From the NCBI GenBank assembly GCA_022566355.1, contig JADFJB010000076.1, forward strand, positions 1 to 23,160: a stretch of DNA of 23,160 bases, in the 5' to 3' direction. Below, piece after piece: positions 16,902 to 23,160 of the stretch. The position numbers and the translations under genes were made by a program. Each line of letters opens with the position of its first letter. Position 1 is the first letter of the stretch. This DNA comes from a candidate division KSB1 bacterium (lineage in GTDB: Bacteria; Zhuqueibacterota; JdFR-76; DREG01). Under the pieces are notes generated by a model. The model worked only from the letters and a program-made list of their open reading frames with translations, searched no databases and was not told where the DNA came from.

Positions 16902-17421
16902 TTATAATCCAATCGTAATCCCTACTGCGATGGATACTGCACATAGAGCAATGAGGCCCAGGTAGATAGGAAAGGTAAACTTGATCCACTCCTCAAACCT
17001 CACACCTGCCACGCCCAGAATAGCCATCAAAGCACCATTGGTTGGGGTTATCAAATCACAAAGGCCGGCACCGTATTGGTAGGCTAACACCGTAACTTGT
17101 CTGGACAAACCCAGTAGGTCTGACAATGGAACCAAAACCGGCATGGTGAGGACCGCCTGCCCGCTCACGCTCGGGACAGGGAAATGAATAGCTGTCTGGG
17201 CTACCATCATTCCCAGGGAGGACGCCAGGAGAGGTAACCCTTCGTGGTTAGGTTCCGGCGATGACTACAACACGACCGGTGGTTTTGTCAGTCTGTCGGT
17301 CAAATTCACCTGCCGGCAGAACATAGCTCAAGAGAGCCGCCAGGAAGACACAGCCGGATAGAAGAACCTGGGGATGGGGAAACCGGAATAATCCCGAAGT
17401 TGTACTCATGTCTCTGTCCAT
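16902..17421 (-). pseudogene. Remnant of a YfcC / C4-dicarboxylate-type membrane transporter with internal deletion
   Basis: Two pieces remain. From ATG at 17421, 57 residues read FRFPHPQVLLSGCVFLAALL, then LPAGEFDRQTDKTTGR, ending at a stop at 17248. This is the N-terminus of the family, with its first membrane helix and the IPAGEF motif. After a one-base shift the sequence reads TYHEG, then LPLLASSLGMMVAQTAIHF, VPSVSGQAVLTMPVLVPLSD, LITPTNGALMAILGVAG and two C-terminal helices, which is the C-terminus of the same family. A full family member has roughly 450-500 residues, so about 300 are missing from the middle. The gene starts 50 nt after the protease remnant and was probably co-transcribed with it. 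A surviving frame of 102 codons (16902-17210) could be translated, but not as a working transporter. Confidence 0.75.
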
Positions 17422-17471
17422 AATCTCAATTGTAGTCCTAACGGTTATTGTGAAAGCTATGCACTAAGATC

Positions 17472-18413
17472 CTATTTATTTGTGGGTTCCAATACGCGTT
17501 CCACCCGGCTCAAAGCATCTTGAAGGTGGTACTTCGAAAGATCATCACCCTGGCGTTTGATCGCTTTTTCTAAATCTTTCTTGAGCTGCTCCAGAGTGCC
17601 TCGAGCTACAGCTCTTGCATCCGATTGGTCGTAATTGCTCTCCTTGGCGTCCAATAGTTCCGTCATTTTATTGAGGAAAGCGCGCTGCAAATTGCGGCGG
17701 AAAGGATCGATGGCTCGGCGAGATTGCAAGTCCGACCAGATACCCTGACGCACGTCTGAAAACAGCTCGGTTATCGTGTAACTATTCGGGCCATCCAGCG
17801 CTTCGTTTTCAGAAAGTCGTTTGAGGCGATCGGCATTGAACAGGCGATTAAGCGTCTGAACTTGAAGGCGACGCAAACGGTCCATCATACCGTTGGATTC
17901 GATACGACGCAGGATATCCGAATCGATCAGCCAACGCGGAGTGGTGAACAATTGATCGTTCAGGAATTGGACTGCCGCACGCTGATGATTTGCTGGTACA
18001 GTGGTGAAGACAAAGCCGTCCTGATCGGCTGTTTTGTTGTCTTGATACACGCCGCCAACGTTAGTGCTAACGTGTCCCATATAGCGACCTAATTGACCCA
18101 TCACCTGGCCATAGAGCTCATTGAGACTGCTGTAATCCTTCCCTTCCTCGGAACTCCATTTCACTAAATTTGGAACGATCCGCTTTAAATTGGCGATGCC
18201 GTACATGCTGGCTTTGATGGCGTCGTCTCCCAAGTCTTCGGTTTGGGAACTGGGATCCACAGAACTTCGCGCGCCATAACGATAAAGAGGATTACCAGCT
18301 CTTTCCTTGATCATAGTATTAAGAAACGGGCGTTCCGCTTCGGCGGAGTTTGCCTGTAATATGGGGCGATAACCATAGATGATTGACCATTTGTCATACT
18401 CGCCGATATTCGG
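17472..18413 (-). pseudogene. DUF5117/DUF4953 met-zincin metalloprotease, C-terminal part
   Basis: From the second frameshift at 18414 the frame reads PNIGEYDKWSIIYGYRPI and continues to the stop at 17472. The longest frame starting with ATG here begins at 18314 (280 residues). The segments DDAIKASMYGIANLKRIVPN, YGQVMGQLGRYMGHVSTNVG and PRWLIDSDILRRIE are typical of the helical C-terminal half of DUF4953 proteases of the FCB group. It has no start of its own in the right place and no signal peptide, so it is the tail of the gene at 18417-19898, from which it is separated by a stop and a frameshift. It lies in the same overall frame as the N-terminal part because the two indels sum to three bases. 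Confidence 0.75.
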
Positions 18414-18416
18414 TCA

Positions 18417-19898
18417 TCAGCCCCACATCTCCGTCTTCCGGCTGGGCAATATAGTTAAAGCGGGCATAATCCATGATAGACGGCGCGCCGTGCCCATTTT
18501 TTGGGTAAAGGTGGGTGAGCGTAGTGAATCGACCGGGTAAGCAACGCTGGATCCCATGTTGTGGGGCAAACCCAGAGTATGACCGACTTCGTGGGCAGAG
18601 ACGAAACGAATCAGCCGCCCCATGATTTCATCGCGGAATTTCACACCGCGCGCTTCCGGGTTGATCGCTGCAGTTTGCACAAAAAACCAGTTGCGCAGCA
18701 GGTTCATTACATTATGATACCAGAGGATATCGCTTTCCAGGATTTCACCCGTGCGCGGATCATGGACATGGGGACCTTGTGCATTCTGAATATCTGTGGT
18801 AATGTAGCGAATAACAGAATAACGTACATCTTCCGGACTCCAGTCCGGATCTTCCTCCGGACTTGGCGGATCGGCGGCGAGGATGGCATTCTTAAAGCCA
18901 GCCATCTCGAATGCAACCTGCCAGTCTTCAATCCCTTGTTTGATGTAGGGCCGCCACTTTTCCGGAGTGGCTGGGTCGATGTAATATTTGATTGGTTTTA
19001 CCGGCTCTACCCATTCTCCCCGGCGAAACGCATCCATATCGGATGGTTCCAGCCGCCATCGGGTAATGAATCTTTGATTGGCCGCTTTTTGTGCATCCAG
19101 ACTGTAATTGGTTTGTTGAACGGAAAAATAACCCACCCTGGCATCATGGTAACGCGGCCGCATGGGCTTGTCCGGCAGCAGGATAAACGACTGGTTCATC
19201 TCGACCGACAGAGCATTCGTAATTGCATTGTCCGGAAGTTTGCTGCCTTTGTATGTGAGCACATGGCGCATTTCCACATTTTTTGGAAAACTTTTTGCCC
19301 ATACGACAAAACTACGCTTGGTGTCCAAGCTCTTAATCTCGAAATTCTTGCGCTGGTTCTGGTTCAAAGCCCCGATCATATCCACATCAGTTGTAAAAAG
19401 CGGGTTGACCTCAAATACCAGGGCTGTAGAATCCGTATTAAAAGCAAGGATGTTAAAGCTCATGATCACCGGCTCGAAATTATTGCTGCGTACCGAACGA
19501 TACACCGGATCCTCAAAATCGGCCACACTGTTGTAGGAAACCGAGCGCAGCAGCACCGAGTTATCGTGTCTCTGAAAACGCACCACCTGTTGGGGACGGG
19601 ATTTCATACCCGCCCCACCGAAATTTAAATTCTTAACATGTCCGGCAATACGGGTAACGATAAGCATTTCTTTTTCCAAGAGGTTGAACGGAAGTTCAAA
19701 GTAGTACTTATCCGCCATTTTGTGGATGACGATCAAACCGCTGTCAGTCACAGCTTCAGCTGTAATAAGCTCCCCGTACGGTTTGATCTTCCCGCTTTCC
19801 TTTTTATCATCGCCCTCTTTTTCATCTTGTGCCATTGCAGAAACCAGGGCTACAACAAACATGAATAAAACAAGAACAAGTGATTGGAGTTTTTTCAT
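18417..19898 (-). pseudogene. DUF5117/DUF4953 met-zincin metalloprotease, N-terminal part with catalytic site
   Basis: The start is ATG at 19898, with AAAGGA about 8 nt upstream, not the in-frame ATG at 19958. A signal peptide (LVLVLFMFVVALVSAMA) is followed by a charged linker. The DUF5118/DUF5117 region follows (GKIKPYGELITAEAVTDSGL, YYFELPFNLLEKEMLIVTRI), then the zinc site HEVGHTLGLPH (His 436, Glu 437, His 440, His 446), a complete metzincin HExxHxxGxxH. After PTFTQKMGTA a two-base insertion within 18482-18489 throws the frame off, giving RRLSWIMPAL and a stop at 18417-18419. The expected SIMDYARFNY, which carries the metzincin Met-turn, is readable in another frame. With the C-terminal part the gene would encode about 809 residues, close to full length. 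Base composition seems higher in GC than sprA. The product was probably a periplasmic or secreted protease. Confidence 0.8.
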
Positions 19899-20351
19899 CG
19901 CTTTATCCTTTCTTGTAACTAAAATTCCCATTTGAAAACCGAATAACAAATTTAACATTTATAAGAAACGGATTTATTTTGTACTTTTGCAATGCAAAAA
20001 TGAGCAATTTAGGTGGATGTCAGATTATCTTAAAGTTTAAATACCTACCGAACGGTGGTATTACAGAATGGCTCAAAAAGCAATAAATTTGTTTTCCTGA
20101 TCCGCCAATTGCGGAGAAGGATTTCTTAAATATCATAAATTCCATAAAATTAAGAGATTCTTAACTTCGCTCAGCTTGACATTTTATAATATCAGATATA
20201 GCCATCATTAATATATTATAATGCTTATATTGATGTATATTTCCATCATTGCTATCATTTGTTTGCAATTTCTTTTTGTTTAATATATATTGGGGATCAA
20301 AACCATCATTAATCACTAAAAATAGTCATAATATAGGATATAACCATCATT
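19899..20351. promoter_or_regulatory. Divergent regulatory region of the protease gene and hipBA
   Basis: These 453 bases hold no gene. A perfect palindrome TTTTGCA-A-TGCAAAA lies at 19985-19999, on the protease side. TCCGC-CAATT-GCGGA is at 20101-20115. A TTGACA is at 20176-20181, but no good -10 follows at the right spacing; a conserved TTTATAAT (20183-20190) is shared with the duplicate copy at 22165-22172. CCATCATT occurs four times on the plus strand, at 20202, 20243, 20303 and 20344, with a variant CTATCATT at 20252. The repetition in front of a HipB gene suggests an autoregulatory operator array. Confidence 0.55.
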
Positions 20352-20358
20352 ATGGATA
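20341..20358 (+). promoter_or_regulatory. HipB-type operator overlapping the hipB start codon
   Basis: TAACC-N8-GGATA differs by one base from TATCC-N8-GGATA, the operator consensus known for E. coli HipB. The N8 segment includes CATT, and the right arm begins with the G of the hipB ATG (20352-20354), so binding would cover the translation start. The left arm belongs to the fourth CCATCATT repeat. Confidence 0.5.
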
Positions 20359-20684
20359 TGCATGGCATGAGCGATTTGGCGGTCTTGCGGGAGATTGGGC
20401 GCCGCATAAAACGCAAGAGGTTGGATAAAAACTGGTCGCAGAAAAAATTAGCAGAAACGGCAGGTCTTAATCGCACCACTATCGGTGAGATTGAACGAGG
20501 CGCTCCTTCCGGCATGATAACATTTATCCAGGTCCTAAGGTCATTGGATGTGCTGGAAGAATTGAACGCTTTCCTTCCAGAACCGGGAATCAGTCCTTTA
20601 CAACTAGCGAAACTCAAAGGCAAAGAACGATTACGAGCTTCACGCCAAAAAGAGGGAAAACAGCCAGGAGAATCTGAGTGGTGA
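20352..20684 (+). CDS. hipB: HipB-like antitoxin, XRE-family helix-turn-helix
   Basis: The product has 110 residues. Residues about 12-70 form an XRE/Cro helix-turn-helix: LREIGRRIKRKRLDKNWSQ, KKLAETAGLNRTTIGEIERG, then MITFIQVLRSLDVLEEL. The C-terminal 35 residues are basic and hydrophilic (LKGKERLRASRQKEGK), an extension compared with the 88-residue E. coli HipB. ATG at 20352 overlaps the putative operator. ATG codons at 20358 and 20367 are alternatives, and the ribosome site is weak for all of them. The stop overlaps the start of hipA, the usual antitoxin-first coupling. The protein should bind HipA and the CCATCATT sites to repress its own operon; this is inferred from family knowledge. 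Confidence 0.85.
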   Translation: MDMHGMSDLAVLREIGRRIKRKRLDKNWSQKKLAETAGLNRTTIGEIERGAPSGMITFIQVLRSLDVLEELNAFLPEPGISPLQLAKLKGKERLRASRQKEGKQPGESEW

Positions 20685-21979
20685 AAAGGGTTGACATTGC
20701 TTTTGTAGAGCTGTGGGGTGACCTGGTTGGCGCAGTGAATTGGGATTCCAGCAGGGGGTTCGCAGCATTCGAGTATGACAAGCCCTTTCTGGAAAAGGGA
20801 TTGGACTTAGCTCCGTTAAAGATGCCGCTTGCAGAAGCCCGCCAGAGATCGCCGATATTCGACTTTCGCGCGCTTCCAAAACAAACGTTTCAGGGTTTGC
20901 CGGGTCTGCTGGCCGACACCCTTCCGGACAATTTTGGTAATGCCATTATCGATACCTGGCTCGCACAGCAGGGACGAACCAGAGCCAGTTTCAGCCCGGT
21001 GGAGCGTCTCTGTTATATAGGCAAACGTGGTATGGGCGCTCTTGAGTTTTCACCGGTAATAGATGAATCTGTTGAGGAATCCGTGCCGGTTGAAATTAGT
21101 GAGCTTATCAAACTGGCACAAAAAATTACCGATGACCGCTCAAAGCTTACAGGCAAATTGGAGTATACCTCCAAGGCACTACTTAACATCATTCGGGTTG
21201 GAACTTCTGCCGGCGGGAATCGCCCAAAAGCAGTCCTGGCATTTAACCCGGAAACAAAAGAAGTGCGCTCGGGACAAGTTAGTGCCTTGCCAGGATTCGA
21301 GTATTGGGTGCTTAAGTTTGACGGCGTAACGGACCAGTCATTAGGAGATCCAGCAGGTTATGGGCGTATCGAATATGCCTACTATAAAATGGCAACAGCT
21401 GCCAGAATTAACATGATGAAATGTCAGCTTCTGGAAGAAGACGGGCGCGCTCATTTTATGACACAGCGATTCGACCGCACCCGGAATGGCGACAAACTGC
21501 ACATGCTATCGCTATGCGCAATGGCTCATTTCGATTTTAACTCTCCGGGCGCTTACTCATATGAACAAGTTTTCCAGGTTATGCGTCAACTTAGGCTGCC
21601 ATACAAAGATGCTGAGCAGCAATTTCGCCGTATGGTATTTAATGTGGTTGCCCGCAACCAGGATGACCACACCAAGAATATCTCCTTTTTGATGGACAAA
21701 AACGGCGTCTGGCGACTCTCACCGGCATACGATGTGATTTATTCCTACAACCCGGCAGGTCCCTGGACCAGCATGCATCAAATGTCTATTGCCGGCAAAC
21801 GGGACCAGTTTACCCGGGACGATTTGAATGGAATTGGCCAAGAGATGAATATTAAATCAAGTAATAAAATCATTGACGAGATTGTTGAGACGGTATCAGA
21901 CTGGCCTAGTTATGCAAAAGATGCTGGTGTGGAGCAATCGCAGGTTGAAGGGATAGGGATCGTTCATCGACTTTTATGA
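20678..21979 (+). CDS. hipA: HipA-family serine/threonine kinase toxin
   Basis: The product has 433 residues, normal for HipA (E. coli 440). The start is GTG at 20678, with AGGAG (20666-20670) seven bases upstream; a second GTG at 20681 would give a 4-base overlap with hipB. The N-terminal domain (VDIAFVELWGDLVGAVNW, FQGLPGLLADTLPDNFGN) precedes the kinase core. The Ser-containing loop VGTSAGGNRPKA (174-185) matches the autophosphorylation/ATP loop. FEYWVLKFDG carries the ATP-site Lys, NQDDHTKN (327-334) carries the catalytic Asp and metal Asn, and SPAYD (348-352) carries the second metal Asp. All key residues are present, so the toxin should be active. HipA of E. coli phosphorylates glutamyl-tRNA synthetase and causes dormancy; the target here is unknown. 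No terminator is seen after the gene. A decayed copy of its 3' end follows. Confidence 0.9.
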   Translation: MVKRVDIAFVELWGDLVGAVNWDSSRGFAAFEYDKPFLEKGLDLAPLKMPLAEARQRSPIFDFRALPKQTFQGLPGLLADTLPDNFGNAIIDTWLAQQGRTRASFSPVERLCYIGKRGMGALEFSPVIDESVEESVPVEISELIKLAQKITDDRSKLTGKLEYTSKALLNIIRVGTSAGGNRPKAVLAFNPETKEVRSGQVSALPGFEYWVLKFDGVTDQSLGDPAGYGRIEYAYYKMATAARINMMKCQLLEEDGRAHFMTQRFDRTRNGDKLHMLSLCAMAHFDFNSPGAYSYEQVFQVMRQLRLPYKDAEQQFRRMVFNVVARNQDDHTKNISFLMDKNGVWRLSPAYDVIYSYNPAGPWTSMHQMSIAGKRDQFTRDDLNGIGQEMNIKSSNKIIDEIVETVSDWPSYAKDAGVEQSQVEGIGIVHRLL

Positions 21980-22211
21980 ATTCCTTAAGGAGATATGAGA
22001 GTTCAAAGTAGTACTTATCCTCCATTTTATGGACGATGATCAAACCGCTGTCAGTCACAGCCGCAGCTGAGTTAAGAGTTGGCGGAGAAGGATGGCTCTT
22101 GATATCATAAATTCCATAAAATCAAGAGATTGTTCACTCCGCTTCATTTCGTTCAAATATTGTTTTATAATGACTGTTATAACCATCACAACCCATGCAT
22201 TAATCAATTAT

Positions 22212-22229
22212 TGATGGATATTTCCATCA
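22212..22229 (+). promoter_or_regulatory. Palindromic operator relic in the duplicate copy
   Basis: TGATGG-ATATTT-CCATCA is a perfect 6-bp inverted repeat. The matching site before the intact hipB, at 20231-20248, has one arm changed (TGATGT). It may show the ancestral form of one HipB-binding site. Confidence 0.45.
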
Positions 22230-22239
22230 TTATTTTCTG

Positions 22240-22639
22240 TTATACAGGAACTCAAGCTGCCATATAAGAATTAGGAGCAGCAGTTTCGCCGTATGGCATT
22301 TAATGTAGTAGCCCGCAACCAGGATAACATACCAAAAATATCTCCTTTTTGATGGACAAAAACGGCGCCTGGCAACTCTCGCCGGCATACGATGTGAATT
22401 TATTCATACAACCCGGCAGGTCCCTGGACCAGTAAGCATAAATGTCCATTCCTGGAAAACGGTGACCAATTTATCCGGGACGATCTCAACGGAATTGGTA
22501 AAGAGATGAATGTTAAGTCAAGTAATAAAATCATTGACGAGATTGTTGAAATAGAAACGGTCTGGTCAGTTATACAAAAGAAGCTGGTGTGAAAAAATCG
22601 CAGATCAAAGAGATCACGAGTATGGATCGCCTTTTGTGA
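22240..22639 (+). pseudogene. hipA 3' remnant
   Basis: This is homologous to the last third of hipA, with phrases such as TTTCGCCGTATGGCATTTAA and the shared AAATCATTGACGAGATTGTT readable. The kinase motif NQDDHTKN has decayed to NQDN with a frameshift (about 22318-22335), and an extra base follows GATGTGA near 22396. An in-frame stop appears near 22433, and the 3' part carries further indels. There is no start codon or hipB partner, so it is non-functional. Confidence 0.8.
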
Positions 22640-22840
22640 ATTAGCAGAACTGTTATTAGTGGCTATGAATTATCCAGGTTTAACAAATATAAATTTTCAA
22701 AAATAAATTAAACTAACTAACTAATTACTTATAATTCTTTTCAACAATTCAACCGATTTATAAATGAATAAACATATTCCATAATCACAGAGGATCATTA
22801 AATTACTCGCAAAAAATCCTCAAAATGAAAGCATAAATGC

Positions 22841-23160
22841 ATGAAAGTATTAATCGCAGAAGATGATCCGAATACCGTCAAAATTCTAGAGCTTATTTTA
22901 AATAAAGTTGGGCACGACATCGTTCTGGCTACAAACGGTAACCAGGCCTGGGAGATATTGCAGCAAGAAGATGCTCCCAAACTAGCGATATTTGATTGGA
23001 TGATGCCTGGCTTTAGCGGGGTAGAATTATGTAAAAAACTTAGGGCCACTGATGAGCATATTCGCACTTATATTATTTTATTGACTGTCAAAAGTGAAAA
23101 GAGTGATGTAATAATCGGATTAAATACCGGAGCAGATGATTATATTACTAAACCATTCAA
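22841..23160 (+). CDS. Response regulator receiver domain (runs off right edge)
   Basis: From ATG at 22841 the frame is open to the edge, giving 106 residues that form almost a whole CheY-like receiver. They show the acidic pair in IAEDDPN (Asp 8, Asp 9), the phospho-acceptor Asp 52 in LAIFDWMMPG, Thr 82 in IILLTVKSE and Lys 104 in DYITKPF. All are conserved, so the domain should be phosphorylated by a histidine kinase. The output domain, if any, lies outside the window; the family also includes stand-alone receivers and receiver-GGDEF proteins, so the output cannot be told. An ATG at 22825 is followed at once by a stop in its frame and is not the start. No strong Shine-Dalgarno was seen. The 200 bases before it are AT-rich, with a short AACT repeat, and hold no gene. 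Confidence 0.9.
   Translation, partial: MKVLIAEDDPNTVKILELILNKVGHDIVLATNGNQAWEILQQEDAPKLAIFDWMMPGFSGVELCKKLRATDEHIRTYIILLTVKSEKSDVIIGLNTGADDYITKPF

Larger units (their letters stand above)
22000..22640 (+). repeat. Eroded direct tandem copy of the protease-5'/hipBA segment
   Basis: Three blocks match 19693-21979 in the same order and orientation. 22000-22075 matches 19693-19770, inside the protease coding sequence. 22077-22237 matches about 20107-20255, the hip regulatory region. 22240-22640 matches about 21579-21980, the hipA 3' third. The missing pieces are about 335 bases, and about 1.3 kb containing all of hipB and two thirds of hipA. The first block is near 90 % identical by eye. Confidence 0.85.

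Noticed and set aside
18561-19628. Long plus-strand open frame of 355 codons opposite the protease gene
   Set aside because: The opposite strand encodes a clear metzincin with signal peptide and zinc site. The plus-strand product has no recognisable motif and is rich in Arg, His and Ile as expected for an antisense shadow.
20176-20190. TTGACA with nearby TATAAT as the hipBA promoter
   Set aside because: The two boxes are only 3 bases apart, so they cannot form one promoter; the real pair could not be settled by eye.
22798-23067. Minus-strand frame of 89 codons at the right edge
   Set aside because: It is opposite the response-regulator receiver, whose catalytic residues are all conserved; shadow frame.

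Overview
The window looks like a chromosomal piece of a Gram-negative FCB-group bacterium outside classical Bacteroidota, for example Calditrichota, candidate division KSB1 or a relative. The evidence is a full-length SprA-type outer-membrane translocon protein, an LptF/LptG permease pair, several Sec-exported envelope proteins and AT-rich coding with few strong Shine-Dalgarno sites. The lineage is inferred from gene content; no rRNA or tRNA gene was seen.

Layout. (1) 1-2229, minus strand: three tandem paralogs of an unrecognised secreted family (N-terminal beta-sandwich-like half, C-terminal charged helical half). One runs off the left edge, one has no ATG at the expected position, and one is split by a frameshift. 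(2) 2542-3471, minus: an M28-family zinc aminopeptidase or glutaminyl cyclase-like lipoprotein. (3) 3762-9833, minus: the large sprA gene, divergent from lptF and lptG on the plus strand (10314-13212). (4) 13425-16741, minus: a two-gene operon of a 684-residue lipoprotein and an outer-membrane beta-barrel protein, with a readable promoter in front and a UUCG-loop terminator behind. (5) 16902-19898, minus: decaying genes, namely a C4-dicarboxylate/YfcC-like transporter reduced to its two ends, and a DUF5117/DUF4953 met-zincin protease broken by two frameshifts that cancel each other. (6) 20352-21979, plus: an intact hipB-hipA toxin-antitoxin pair with CCATCATT repeats and a HipB-type operator over the hipB start. 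(7) 22000-22640: an eroded direct tandem copy of the protease 5' end, hip promoter and hipA 3' end. (8) 22841 to the right edge, plus: the receiver domain of a response regulator.

How it fits together. The left and centre (2.5-16.7 kb) are mostly envelope biogenesis: LPS export (LptFG), the type IX secretion pore (SprA) and a lipoprotein/beta-barrel pair. The right third (16.9-22.6 kb) looks more GC-rich by eye. It behaves as an accessory zone with an intact toxin-antitoxin module, decayed neighbours and a scarred duplication. The 6-kb sprA frame is unbroken, which argues that the indels elsewhere are mostly real mutations and not sequencing noise.
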